64,000 bases of DNA, from contig DASVWC010000010.1 of the NCBI GenBank assembly GCA_036389835.1, positions 1 to 64,000 of the forward strand. Reading direction: 5' to 3'. Origin of the DNA: AC-37 sp036389835 (lineage in GTDB: Bacteria > Actinomycetota > Thermoleophilia > Solirubrobacterales > Thermoleophilaceae). Shown piece by piece: positions 19,796-28,344 of the stretch (the first letter of the stretch is position 1; each line of letters starts with the position of its first letter). The notes beneath the pieces were generated by a model. The model saw only the letters and a program-made list of their open reading frames with translations. It ran no database searches and was not told the origin of the DNA. Made by a program: the position numbers and the translations under genes.

Positions 19796-20394
19796 GTGGC
19801 CTCCGGTTGGGGTCTGGGGCTGACGGCCGGCTCGGGCCGCGGCTTCGGGGCGCGCGCCGGCTTCGGGTCGTCCTCCGGCAGCACTCGAAGGAGGAAGAGG
19901 AAGACGATCGGCGCGCCGGTCGCGAGCATCACCGCGCGCATCCACGGCGCCGAGGCGTCGGTCCCCGCACCCAGCGTGTGGACCACGCCGAGCACGTAGG
20001 TGAGCACGGTTGCCCGGTGCATCCTGCGCCAGCGCTTGGCGCCGATCCGCCGGCGCACGTAGAAAGACAGCCCGAGGAACGCCGCGAGGTAGCCACCCAC
20101 GATCCCGAGACCGGTGAAGAGCGGCCTGTACTCCATCGCGAACGGGACCAGCAGGCCCTTCGCGCCGGGGTTGAGCCAGCTGTCGCCGAGCAGCGTGATG
20201 CCGTGGACGGCGATCGCGACCAGTCCCGCCAGCGCGAGGTGCTCGTGCAGCTTCACCACGGCCTTGCCGCGCACGAGGCGGTTGGCCATGGCCAGGCCGA
20301 GCAGCACCGACAGGGCGATCAGCGCGAACGCGACCACCCCCGCCGCGCGGCTGCTCAGCCACCAGGCGTACTCGACCGGATCCGGGCGATTCAT
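19792..20394 (-). CDS. Ferric reductase-like transmembrane heme protein
   Basis: This 200-residue membrane protein has about six hydrophobic helices and conserved histidines suited to b-heme ligation (His50, His52, His64, His126, His139). RRMHRATVLTYVLGVVHTL matches the FRD/YedZ-type ferric reductase-like domain. Residues about 173-200 form a Pro/Arg-rich tail of unknown role. ATG 20394 overlaps the ApbE stop by 4 bp. In this operon it could move electrons across the membrane between the flavin reductase and an exported acceptor. Confidence 0.82.
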   Translation of the reverse strand: MNRPDPVEYAWWLSSRAAGVVAFALIALSVLLGLAMANRLVRGKAVVKLHEHLALAGLVAIAVHGITLLGDSWLNPGAKGLLVPFAMEYRPLFTGLGIVGGYLAAFLGLSFYVRRRIGAKRWRRMHRATVLTYVLGVVHTLGAGTDASAPWMRAVMLATGAPIVFLFLLRVLPEDDPKPARAPKPRPEPAVSPRPQPEAT

Positions 20395-21344
20395 GGACGT
20401 ACCTCCTCGACTGAGCCGTCGTCGTGGACCAGGACCCCGCCGCCTCCGCGAGCCAGCAGCTCGCGAGCGCGCTCGGGGCCGGAGAGCAGGGCGGCCTTCG
20501 CGCGCGTCTCCGCCTCGAGTGCGGTCGGTGCGAGGGCGGTCGCGGAGACCAGGCCGGTCCAGGCGGGAGCGCCGGCGGCCGGGTCGATCAGGTGGTGGCG
20601 CACGCCGCCGTCCTCGCCGCGCCAGAGCCGGCGGCCGGGACCGGAGGTGGCGACCGCGCCGCCAGCCAGGGCGATCTCGCACGCGGGCTCGCGGGTGAGC
20701 GGGTGCTCGACGATCACGCCGTACGGCGGGCCTGAGCCGGCGTCGAGGCGGAGGTCGCCGCCGCAGTCGACCACGTAGCGGTCCGCCGGGATCGAGTGCG
20801 CGACCGCGTCGGCGGCGAGGCCCTTGGTGCTGCCGCCGGTGTCGAGGCGCAGGCCGGGCGGCCGGGCGATCGTTCCCGCGGCGTCGTCGATGTCGACCGC
20901 GCGCCAGCGCGCGTCGCCGCGCGGGCGGGCGGGGCGGCGGGTGGCGGCGCCTCTCAGCGCCTCGGCCAGGCCCGCCGTGCGGCGGCGCGGCAGGGAGTCG
21001 CGGTAACCGGCTCGCTCCAGATCGCCGAGCAGCGTCGGGTCGACCAGCCCGTCCGAGGCCTCGGCGGCCCACAGGGCGGCGCGCACGGCCACCCGGAGCA
21101 GATCCGAGGCGGGCACGGTCGCGCGCGGGTCGGCGTTGAGCCGCGACAGCTCGGAGTCGGCCCGGAATCGCGAGAGCCGCGCGTCGATGGCGTCGAGCCG
21201 GGCGCGGGCCGCGCGCGCGGCGCCGCGCGGGTCCGGCCCATCCTCGACGAGCACGCGCATGTCGCACCCCATGGAGCGGAAGCGCAGGTCGGCGACCGGC
21301 GCGGCGTCCAGGCCGGTGCCGGTCGTCTCGAGCACGCCCGGCAT
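20391..21344 (-). CDS. apbE: FAD:protein FMN transferase (ApbE family)
   Basis: This 317-residue protein has the ApbE motifs: MGCDMRVLV near the start, ASDGLVDPTLL, DTGGSTKGLAAD and DCGGDLR. The family attaches FMN to a Ser/Thr of extracytoplasmic electron carriers. I see no signal peptide in this frame, although most ApbE proteins are exported, so cytoplasmic action or an undetected signal are both possible. ATG 21344 shares its A with the preceding TGA. No FMN-binding target domain with the usual DxxSGAT-type motif is encoded nearby. Confidence 0.87.
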   Translation of the reverse strand: MPGVLETTGTGLDAAPVADLRFRSMGCDMRVLVEDGPDPRGAARAARARLDAIDARLSRFRADSELSRLNADPRATVPASDLLRVAVRAALWAAEASDGLVDPTLLGDLERAGYRDSLPRRRTAGLAEALRGAATRRPARPRGDARWRAVDIDDAAGTIARPPGLRLDTGGSTKGLAADAVAHSIPADRYVVDCGGDLRLDAGSGPPYGVIVEHPLTREPACEIALAGGAVATSGPGRRLWRGEDGGVRHHLIDPAAGAPAWTGLVSATALAPTALEAETRAKAALLSGPERARELLARGGGGVLVHDDGSVEEVRP

Positions 21345-21772
21345 CACGAAGCGCTGGTCGTCGGGGCCGGAGCGGGGGCGGCCGCGGGCGCCGGCGCGGA
21401 GGAGCCGCCTCCCCCGCCGCCCGAGGCGGAGCCGCCGCCGGACGCGGAGCCGCCGCCGGACGCGGAGCCGCCACCGGACGCGTAGCCGCCGCCGGACGCG
21501 GAGCCGCCGCCGGACGCGCCGCCGCCGCCCGCCGATCCGGAGCCGCCCGCGGCGGGCACGGTCACGATCACGGTCCGCTTCACGATCCGGCGCACGACCA
21601 CGCGCTTCGGCTTCGTCTTGGCGGCGGGCTCGCCCGCGCCGATCGCCGGGTCGCGGCCGGCCGCCACCTGCCAGCCGAGCACGCCCAGGACGACCGCGAA
21701 GGCCGCGACCGATCCGCTCCACGCGGCCGTCGCCGGCCGCCGCGACCGCGCGGGCCGGCGCGCCTCAGTCAT
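21344..21772 (-). CDS. Membrane-anchored Gly/Ser-rich protein
   Basis: This protein of about 142 residues begins MTEARRPARSRRP. One transmembrane helix follows (SGSVAAFAVVLGVLGWQVAAG), then the basic segment KPKRVVVRRIVKRTVIVTVP and a long tail of (S/Y)ASGGG repeats ending in a Pro/Ala stretch. The helix with inside-positive flanks predicts an external tail. It overlaps the upstream gene by 8 bp and the ApbE gene by 1 bp. The KxVxxRxxxRTxIVT-type segment resembles a similar segment in the neighbour at 21765, so the two are probably diverged paralogues. It may be a surface partner of the redox operon. Confidence 0.65.
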   Translation of the reverse strand: MTEARRPARSRRPATAAWSGSVAAFAVVLGVLGWQVAAGRDPAIGAGEPAAKTKPKRVVVRRIVKRTVIVTVPAAGGSGSAGGGGASGGGSASGGGYASGGGSASGGGSASGGGSASGGGGGGSSAPAPAAAPAPAPTTSAS

Positions 21773-22247
21773 CGTCGCCGCCGTGACCGCCGCCGCCGCG
21801 ACCGGAGTGGTCCTCGCCGCCGCCGGAGCCGCCGCCGGAGTCGTCGTCGCCGCCGCGGCCACGGCCGCGCCCGCGACCACGGCCGTGGTCGTCCTCGAAG
21901 CCGCCCGAGGCGCTCGGAGCCGCCGGTGCCGGGGCCGCCGAGCGCACGAGCGTCCGCGCGGGAGCCGCGGGCGCGCCGCCGCCAGCAGCGCCGCCGCCCG
22001 TAGCAGCGCCGCCGCCCACCGAGCCGCCGCCGCTCGCGGAGCGCCCGCCGCTCGCGGCCGGGCCGCGGCCCTCGCGGCGGCGGATCGTCCGCGTGATCAC
22101 CTTCGTCCGCACCTCGGTGGGCGCGGCGCCGGAGCTCGCCGGCTCGGGCTGGGGCTTCGCGCTGCCCGCGCCGGAGGCGAGTGCGGTCAGCGCTCCCAGT
22201 GCGGCGAGCGTTCCTGCGGTTGCGATCGTTGCGCGGGTTCCTGCCAT
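21765..22247 (-). CDS. Secreted Gly-rich protein, first gene of the redox operon
   Basis: This 160-residue protein has a signal-like N-terminus (TIATAGTLAALGALTALASGAGSA). The basic segment EVRTKVITRTIRRREG comes next, and the rest is Gly/Ser-rich, with an Asp/Gly/His-rich end (DDHGRGRGRGRGRGGDDD). No Cys and no heme or flavin motif is present. It shares its segment layout with the next gene. The family is not known to me. Confidence 0.6.
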   Translation of the reverse strand: MAGTRATIATAGTLAALGALTALASGAGSAKPQPEPASSGAAPTEVRTKVITRTIRRREGRGPAASGGRSASGGGSVGGGAATGGGAAGGGAPAAPARTLVRSAAPAPAAPSASGGFEDDHGRGRGRGRGRGGDDDSGGGSGGGEDHSGRGGGGHGGDDD

Positions 22248-22485
22248 CGGATGGTCCTCTCGTAGGGGGCCAGGTCAGTCCCCACGAGCATCGGAGGCCT
22301 CCGGCAGCGGCCGGCAAGCGCCGGTTAAGGAGTTGGCAAGGAGACGGCGCGGGTTCGCCAAACCCAGCGCGGCCGCGCCCGCGCGGCAGCCGCGCTCGCC
22401 GCGCTCGCGTCATCAGGCCCGCGCGTAAGGGCGGGGTGGAGCTGATCGGAATCGAGAGGGCCGAGGGCGACGGGGCGCAGGCGCC

Positions 22486-23130
22486 CTAGTCGTCGCGCGG
22501 CTCGGGGCGGAAGACGATCCGCTTGAGCTCGCCCACCGACTGCCCACCGAGCCGCAGCGCGGTGTGGAAGCCCTCCGCGCCCAGCTCGCCGGCGTCGAGC
22601 CGGCGGCGCAGGTCGTTGAGCGCCGGGCGCGCCTCGTCGGCCACCTCGTCGCGCCCGACCTCGACGAGGATCAGGTGCCGTGGCCGCCGCGAGCCGAGCG
22701 CCATGCGCACGTAGCGCTCGCGCTCCTCCGCCTCGACGCCCGCCGCGCCGATCACGACGGTCTCGTTCGCGTCGAGACGCTTCTTGATCGCCGCGTCCAG
22801 CAGCTCCGGAGCCCGCTCCCCCGCCACCTCGTCCGCCACGCCCTTGCCCGTCAGGAGCCCCTTCACGCGGTCGAGCGACAGCAGCAGCGACCCGCTCTCG
22901 AGCACCCGGTTGGCGAACCCGTCGCGCGCCTGCGGCGAGCCGGACACGATCACGAGCATGCTGCCCGGCGAGTAGCGGAGCTGCGGCGCGGGGGCGAGCA
23001 CCTGGCAGCGAACCGACACGTCGGCGGGCCGCGGCGGGCCGGCCTTGCGGGGACGATCGGACGACCAGCCGCCGCGCTCGTCCTCGCCGATCTTGATGCT
23101 GCGCTGGTTCGGTGAGGTGGACATCGCCAC
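22486..23130 (-). CDS. Conserved-looking protein with degenerate P-loop
   Basis: This 214-residue protein of unknown function starts at ATG 23130 or at 23124. Residues about 58-80 read MLVIVSGSPQARDGFANRVL, laid out like a Walker A start of an adenylate- or polynucleotide-kinase-type P-loop but without the Lys-Ser/Thr. ETVVIGAAGVEAEERERYV and HLILVEVGRDEV resemble the following strands of such a fold. It may have lost ATP binding. It lies 13 bp downstream of greA. The 238-bp gap to the Gly-rich gene (22248-22485) shows nothing else. Confidence 0.6.
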   Translation of the reverse strand: MAMSTSPNQRSIKIGEDERGGWSSDRPRKAGPPRPADVSVRCQVLAPAPQLRYSPGSMLVIVSGSPQARDGFANRVLESGSLLLSLDRVKGLLTGKGVADEVAGERAPELLDAAIKKRLDANETVVIGAAGVEAEERERYVRMALGSRRPRHLILVEVGRDEVADEARPALNDLRRRLDAGELGAEGFHTALRLGGQSVGELKRIVFRPEPRDD

Positions 23131-23143
23131 CCAACGGTAGCCG

Positions 23144-23620
23144 CTAGGTGACGAGCCTCTGGATCACGTAGGTGCGCGTGCCGCCGGGCGTCTGGACCTC
23201 GACCGTCTCCCCCGGACCGCGGCCCATCAGCGCCTGCGCGACCGGCGACTCCGAGGCCAGCCGGCCCGCGCTGATGTCGGCCTCGGTCGCGCCCACGATC
23301 GTCCAGGTGTGCACCCGCCCGGTCTTCTCGTCGAGGACCTCCGCCGTGCGGCCGAAGCCGAACGCCTCGCCGCCCTCGTCCGCCTCGACCACGCGCGCGG
23401 CCAGCAGCCGCTCGCGCAGCCGCTTGATCTTCGTCTCCAGGTGCGCCTGGTCGTCCTTCGCGATGTGGTACTCGGCGTTCTCCTTCAGGTCCCCGAGCTC
23501 GCGGGCGGCCTTGATCCGCTCGGACATCGTCAGGCGCTCCTCGGTCTCGAGGCGGTGCAGCTCCGCCTCGAGCGCGCGCAGCCCCTCGGCGGTGATCGGC
23601 TCGGAGCCCGGCGTGCTCAC
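23144..23620 (-). CDS. greA: Transcription elongation factor GreA
   Basis: This 158-residue Gre factor stimulates RNA cleavage by backtracked RNA polymerase. The N-terminal coiled coil carries the catalytic acidic tip ELGDLKENAEYHIAKDDQAH, and the C-terminal FKBP-like domain has PVAQALMGRGPGETVEVQTPGG. GTG 23620 overlaps the preceding stop by 4 bp (GTGA). It is probably cotranscribed with the small gene upstream and the P-loop-like gene downstream. Confidence 0.93.
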   Translation of the reverse strand: MSTPGSEPITAEGLRALEAELHRLETEERLTMSERIKAARELGDLKENAEYHIAKDDQAHLETKIKRLRERLLAARVVEADEGGEAFGFGRTAEVLDEKTGRVHTWTIVGATEADISAGRLASESPVAQALMGRGPGETVEVQTPGGTRTYVIQRLVT

Positions 23621-23949
23621 GCCCCGCCCGACCGCTGCCGCGCGGCCAGCTCCTCGGCCCGCTCCCAGGCGCGGTCGCGCGCGGAGCCGACCTCGTCCCA
23701 CTCGACCTTCAGCCGCTTGGGCTTGCGGCGATCGACGGTCACCGGGAGCACGTCGCCCGGCGACGGCCAGCGGTCGGCGCGGCACATGCACGAGTGCCGG
23801 ACCGGCTCGGCGGGCACGCCCTCGGCCTGCACGACCAGCGTCATCTGGACGTCCTGCCACGAGGAGTCGCCGCGGTTCGCCGTCGCCGACACCACCTGCG
23901 CGGTCCCCGCGACCGGCTCCTTCATCCGCCACTTCGTGAACAGGCCCAC
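23617..23949 (-). CDS. Small protein of unknown function, greA-linked
   Basis: This 110-residue protein has a beta-rich centre (MTLVVQAEGVPAEPVRHSCMC...LPVTVDRRKPKRLKVEWDEV) and a charged C-terminal helix (ARDRAWERAEELAARQR). No signal peptide is seen. I do not recognise the family. Its stop overlaps the greA start, so it is probably translated with greA. Confidence 0.68.
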   Translation of the reverse strand: MGLFTKWRMKEPVAGTAQVVSATANRGDSSWQDVQMTLVVQAEGVPAEPVRHSCMCRADRWPSPGDVLPVTVDRRKPKRLKVEWDEVGSARDRAWERAEELAARQRSGGA

Positions 23950-23959
23950 GGCGGCGACT

Positions 23960-25000
23960 CTACGGCACGAGTACCAGCTTGGTGGGCGGGTCTGCCAGCG
24001 CCTCGGGCGCGTCGTCGAAGCCGACGACCGCGCTCGTGACCCGCTGCGGCTCGAGCCTCCCGTCCGCCACCAGCGCGAGCACCTCCGGGATCACGGCCCG
24101 CGCATGCACGCGGCTCGTGTGCAGCGTGCAGCCGCGCGTGTACATCTCGAGCAGCGGCAGCGGGGTCTCCGGCTCGAAGTAGATCGCGACGCTCGTGCAG
24201 CTGCCGTCGGCCGTCGTCGAGCGGATCGCGGCGTGCAGCCCGGCATGGTCGCCCGAGGCGTCGACCGTCACCGGGAAGCGCCCGAGCCGCTTCGGCCAGG
24301 CCGGCGTGCCGTCGTCGCCCGCGGGCACGGCCACGGCCTCGGCCCCCAGCTCGGCCGCGAGCGCGAGCCGGCCCTCGTCGGTGTCGGCGTAGACCACCCG
24401 CGGCGCGCCGAGCGCGACCGCCGACGCCGCCGCGTACAGGCCCACGCTGCGCGCGAAGCCGCCGACCACCAGCACCTCGGCCTCGGGCTCGACGGCCAGC
24501 GCGCCGGCGACCGTGCGGAACCCGTCCGGCACGTTGTCGGCCACGCTCGCCACGGCGGCGGGGTCGAGGCCCGCGGGGAGCGGCACGAGCATGGCGTCGG
24601 CGAACGGGACGCGCAGCACGTCCGCGAGCGCGCCGCCCCAGTCCCCCCCGAGCGGCCGCATCCCGTACGCCGAGCCGCGCGGCACGCTCGTGCAGCTCGC
24701 GGTGTGGCCGGCGCGGCACGGCCCGCAGCCGCCGCAGGAGATCTGGAACGGGACCACGACCACGTCGCCGGGCGCCACGGCGGCCACCGCGTCGCCGACC
24801 TCGACCACCTCCCCGACGCACTCGTGCCCGAGCGGGAACGGCTCGCCCACGGGCACGGCGCCGGTGAGGAACGCGCTGTCGAGATCGCACATCGCGACCG
24901 CCAGCGGCCTGACCAGCGCCTCGCCGTCGCCGGCGAGCGCGGGCGCGGGCGCCTCGCGCCACTCGACCGTCCGCGCTCCCGTTATCTCGAGCTGCCTCAA
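23960..25000 (-). CDS. Zinc-dependent alcohol dehydrogenase (MDR)
   Basis: This medium-chain alcohol dehydrogenase (346 residues from TTG 25000) has the zinc-site GHECVGEVVEVGD, a structural-zinc loop ISCGGCGPCRAGHTASC and a Rossmann domain (VLVVGGFARSVGLYA). TTG 25000 is chosen because GGAGGTGGAG lies just upstream and the open frame beyond it runs into the divergent alpha-dioxygenase gene. The NAD(P) loop is GGFARS rather than GxGxxG. The 33 bp between the two start codons must hold overlapping promoters for both transcripts. I infer it may interconvert fatty aldehyde and fatty alcohol in the neighbouring pathway. Confidence 0.85.
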   Translation of the reverse strand: MRQLEITGARTVEWREAPAPALAGDGEALVRPLAVAMCDLDSAFLTGAVPVGEPFPLGHECVGEVVEVGDAVAAVAPGDVVVVPFQISCGGCGPCRAGHTASCTSVPRGSAYGMRPLGGDWGGALADVLRVPFADAMLVPLPAGLDPAAVASVADNVPDGFRTVAGALAVEPEAEVLVVGGFARSVGLYAAASAVALGAPRVVYADTDEGRLALAAELGAEAVAVPAGDDGTPAWPKRLGRFPVTVDASGDHAGLHAAIRSTTADGSCTSVAIYFEPETPLPLLEMYTRGCTLHTSRVHARAVIPEVLALVADGRLEPQRVTSAVVGFDDAPEALADPPTKLVLVP

Positions 25001-25033
25001 CGCTCCACCTCCAGGGGATTGTCTCGCACTTCG

Positions 25034-26965
25034 ATGGGTACTAGCCGGACAGGCGACGAGGGAGAGGACGTGGACAGGTCGATCGGCGGTCGCGCGCTCA
25101 ACAGCGTGTTCAGCAGGATCAACCGGAGGCGCCAGTGGCACGAGCTCCCGTTCCCGATCAACCTACTGAACCTGCTGTCGCTGCGGCTCGACCTGCGCGA
25201 CTTCAACCTCCACGACACGACCGACAAGTACGTCGGTGACGGCGCTCCCGAGCAGGAGCCGCCGGAGCGCTACAGGACCGCGCGCCACCCCGAGGGCAGG
25301 TGGAACGACCTGCGCGACCCCGACATGGGCTCGACCTCGTCCGCGTTCACGCGCAACATCGACCCGCGCCGGATCAAGCCCGAGAGACCGCCACGGCTGC
25401 ACGACCCGAGCGCGCGCAAGGTCTCGCTCGAGCTGATGACCCGCGACACCTTCAAGCCCGCCACCACGCTCAACATCCTCGCGGCCGCCTGGATCCAGTT
25501 CGAGAACCACAACTGGTTCTTCCACGGCCGCGGCGAGCCCGACCAGGTGATGGAGGTCCCGCTCGAGGACGGCGACGACTGGCACGAGAGCCCGATGCAC
25601 GTGCGCCGCACGGTGTCGGTCCCGGCGAGCCACTCGCAGTCATCGCCCGACGGCGACGGCGCGATCGACTACGGCAACACCGAGACGCACTGGTGGGACG
25701 CCTCGCAGCTCTACGGCACGAGCCTCGAGGACCACAAGGCGCTGCGCACGTTCGAGGACGGAAAGCTCAAGATCGAGTCGAACGGGCGCCTCCCCGAGGA
25801 TCCGGAGCAGCCGGGCGTGGACAAGACCGGCTTCAACGAGAACTGGTGGTTCGGGCTCTCCTGCCTGCACTCGCTGTTCACGAAGGAGCACAACGCGATC
25901 TGCGACGTGCTCAAGAAGGAGAACCCGCGCTGGGACGACCAGCGCCTGTTCGACACCGCGTGGCTCGTCAACTCGGCGCTGATGGCGAAGATCCACACGG
26001 TCGAGTGGACGCCCGGAATCGTGAACAACACGGCGCTCTGGGCCGCGATGAACACGAACTGGTCCGGCATCCTCGGCCAGCACACGAAGGACCTGATCGG
26101 CCGCCTCGGCGACTCGGAGATCTTCAGCGGGATCATGGGCTCGCCGGCCGAGCACCACGACGCCCGCTTCCAGCTCACCGAGGAGTTCGTCTCGGTCTAC
26201 CGGATGCACCCGCTGATCCCGGACGACTGGAGGATCTACGACTTCCAGTCCGGCCGGGTGCGCGAGGAGCGCGAGTTCGTGGAGCTCGCCACCAAGAACA
26301 CGCGCGGGTTCATGGACGGGTTCGAGCTGACGGACCTCTTCTACTCGCTCGGGGTCGAGCACCCCGGCGCGATCACCCTGCACAACTACCCGCGCGCGCT
26401 CCAGCGCCACGAGCGGATCGACGGCGAGGTGATGGACCTCGCGACGCTCGACATCCTCCGCGACCGCGAGCGCGGGGTGCCGCGCTACAACGACTTCCGC
26501 GAGGAGCTGCGGATGCCGCGCGTACGCTCGTTCGACGAGCTCACCCCGAACAAGGAGTGGGCGGAGCAGATGCGGCGCGTGTACGGAAACGACGTCGACA
26601 AGGTCGACCTCCAGGTGGGCATGTACGCCGAGCCGCTCCCGCCCGGCTTCGGGTTCTCGGACACGGCGTTCCGCATCTTCATCCTGATGGCCTCGCGGCG
26701 GCTGAAGAGCGACCGCTTCTTCACGACCGACTTCCGGCCGGAGGTCTACACCGAGACCGGGATCAGGTGGGTCAACCGCACCAAGATGAAGGACGTGATC
26801 CTGCGCCACCACCCGGAGCTCGAGCCCGCGCTCGAGGGGTTGCCGAACGCGTTCCTGCCGTGGCACCGCGTACACGGCCCGAACGGGAACGGCGGCGGCC
26901 GCTTCCCGCACGCCAAGAAGCGGATCGAGGGGATCCAGAAGGCGATGGAGGCGATCAACCGATGA
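25034..26965 (+). CDS. Alpha-dioxygenase-like heme peroxidase (fatty-acid alpha-oxidation)
   Basis: This 643-residue animal-type heme peroxidase most resembles plant fatty-acid alpha-dioxygenase (about 640 residues). Visible hallmarks are AAAWIQFENHNWFFHG with distal His159, GLSCLHSLFTKEHNAICDVL, a MAKIHTVEWTP helix, and TEEFVSVYRMHPLIPD with the candidate radical Tyr389 and proximal His392. Alpha-dioxygenases add O2 to C2 of a fatty acid, giving a 2-hydroperoxide that loses CO2 to a shortened aldehyde. No signal peptide is seen, only an amphipathic stretch near residues 40-60. ATG 25034 or GTG 25070 (after GGGAGAGG) may be the start. Its stop overlaps the P450 start. Confidence 0.88.
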   Translation: MGTSRTGDEGEDVDRSIGGRALNSVFSRINRRRQWHELPFPINLLNLLSLRLDLRDFNLHDTTDKYVGDGAPEQEPPERYRTARHPEGRWNDLRDPDMGSTSSAFTRNIDPRRIKPERPPRLHDPSARKVSLELMTRDTFKPATTLNILAAAWIQFENHNWFFHGRGEPDQVMEVPLEDGDDWHESPMHVRRTVSVPASHSQSSPDGDGAIDYGNTETHWWDASQLYGTSLEDHKALRTFEDGKLKIESNGRLPEDPEQPGVDKTGFNENWWFGLSCLHSLFTKEHNAICDVLKKENPRWDDQRLFDTAWLVNSALMAKIHTVEWTPGIVNNTALWAAMNTNWSGILGQHTKDLIGRLGDSEIFSGIMGSPAEHHDARFQLTEEFVSVYRMHPLIPDDWRIYDFQSGRVREEREFVELATKNTRGFMDGFELTDLFYSLGVEHPGAITLHNYPRALQRHERIDGEVMDLATLDILRDRERGVPRYNDFREELRMPRVRSFDELTPNKEWAEQMRRVYGNDVDKVDLQVGMYAEPLPPGFGFSDTAFRIFILMASRRLKSDRFFTTDFRPEVYTETGIRWVNRTKMKDVILRHHPELEPALEGLPNAFLPWHRVHGPNGNGGGRFPHAKKRIEGIQKAMEAINR

Positions 26966-28344
26966 GCGTCTCCGAGGCCACGCCCGGCGCTCCGCCCCAG
27001 TCGCGCAACGGCACCGGGCCGCACGGGGAGAGCCGGCTGCCCGAGCTGTCGCTGGCCGACAGCTCACGGGTGATCGTCGCGGGCCTCGTGCCCGCGCTCG
27101 TGCGCGGGCTGTTCAAGCCGCGGGTCGGCGCGAGCCGGCGGCTCACCGCGATCGACGCCGACCGCCGCACCGTCGAGGTGCTCGGGCGGATAAGGCGCCG
27201 GCACCCCGGCCAGGGCGCGCGCCTGCTCGGCGGGCGGATGGTCGTGCTCTGGGGCGCCGATGCGATCCGCGAGGTGCTCGAGGGCTCCGCCACCACGTAC
27301 GCCTCGGACGCCGGCGCCAAGAGGAAGGGCATGTGCCACTTCCAGCCCGACGCGCTGACCATCTCCCGGGGCGAGGAGTGGCGCGACCGGCGCGAGTTCA
27401 CCGAGTCGGTGCTCGCGACCTCGGAGCGGGTGCACCCGTCCGGCGAGCGCTTCGTCGCGGTGGTGGCCGACGAGGTCGCCCGGCTGCGGATCGGCGGCCG
27501 GATCGAGTGGGCGCACTTCGAGCGGCTCTTCGACCGCATCGCCCTGCGCGTGATCTTCGGCGACGGCGCGCGCGACGACCAGGAGCTGACCGGCCTGCTC
27601 GCGAAGCTGATGGAGCAGGCGAACCGGGTCGTGGGCACGGGCGAGGGCGACTCCGACGACTACCACGAGCTGCACGCGCGGATGGAGTGGCACCTGCGCG
27701 AGCCGGAGCCGGGCTCGCTGGTCGCGCGCTTCGCCGAGGCGCCGCACTCCGACCGCACGCGCGTGGTGCACCAGATCCCGCACTGGGTCTTCGCCACGCG
27801 CGACACGCTGGCGGCCAACGCCTGCCGTGCGCTCGCGGCGATCGTCGCCGACCCGGAGGTGGAGCGGCGCGTGCGCGAGGAGCTCGACGGCCAGGACCTC
27901 TCCGACCCGGCCGCGATCGACGGCCTGCGCTACCTCGAGGGCTGCCTCGGCGAGGCGATGCGCCTCTGGCCGAGCACCCCCCTGATCGCCCGCGAGACGA
28001 CCGAGGACACCACCCTCGCCGGCGAGCGGATCGAGGCGGGCACGCAGGTGATGATCGTCAACGCGTTCAACCACCGCGATCCGGACTCGGTCGCCGACGC
28101 CGACCGGCTGAGGCCCGAGCGCTGGGAGAGCGGCGAGCGCGACTACCGCTTCAACCACCTCAGCAACGGAACGCAGGACTGCCCGGGCGGCGCGCTCGTC
28201 TACCTGCTCGGCAAGGCCGCGCTGGCGCAGCTGCTCGACCGCTGGGACCTCACGCTCGAGGAGCCGCGGCTCGAGCCGGGCGAGCCCCTGCCGCACATGC
28301 TCGACTTCTACTCCGTGCTGTTCGAGGCCAGGAGGCGCCCATGA
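26962..28344 (+). CDS. Atypical cytochrome P450 coupled to the alpha-dioxygenase
   Basis: This 460-residue P450 overlaps the dioxygenase by 4 bp (ATGA). The heme loop is FNHLSNGTQDCPGG with Cys407 in place of the usual FxxGxRxCxG, and the I-helix reads ATRDT (Ala278-Thr282) rather than AGxDT. The K-helix ExxR (LGEAMRLWP) is normal. Departures at the oxygen-activation site are typical of P450s that rearrange or cleave hydroperoxides (the CYP74 and fungal DOX-CYP types). A role on the dioxygenase product is therefore plausible but is inference. The other two P450s in the window have canonical motifs. Confidence 0.88.
   Translation: MSVSEATPGAPPQSRNGTGPHGESRLPELSLADSSRVIVAGLVPALVRGLFKPRVGASRRLTAIDADRRTVEVLGRIRRRHPGQGARLLGGRMVVLWGADAIREVLEGSATTYASDAGAKRKGMCHFQPDALTISRGEEWRDRREFTESVLATSERVHPSGERFVAVVADEVARLRIGGRIEWAHFERLFDRIALRVIFGDGARDDQELTGLLAKLMEQANRVVGTGEGDSDDYHELHARMEWHLREPEPGSLVARFAEAPHSDRTRVVHQIPHWVFATRDTLAANACRALAAIVADPEVERRVREELDGQDLSDPAAIDGLRYLEGCLGEAMRLWPSTPLIARETTEDTTLAGERIEAGTQVMIVNAFNHRDPDSVADADRLRPERWESGERDYRFNHLSNGTQDCPGGALVYLLGKAALAQLLDRWDLTLEEPRLEPGEPLPHMLDFYSVLFEARRRP

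Noticed and set aside
23660..25000. Plus-strand frame running from the greA region into the alpha-dioxygenase gene (1218 residues)
   Set aside because: The upstream part is a shadow of the alcohol dehydrogenase and greA genes. Only from 25034 on does it match the dioxygenase family.
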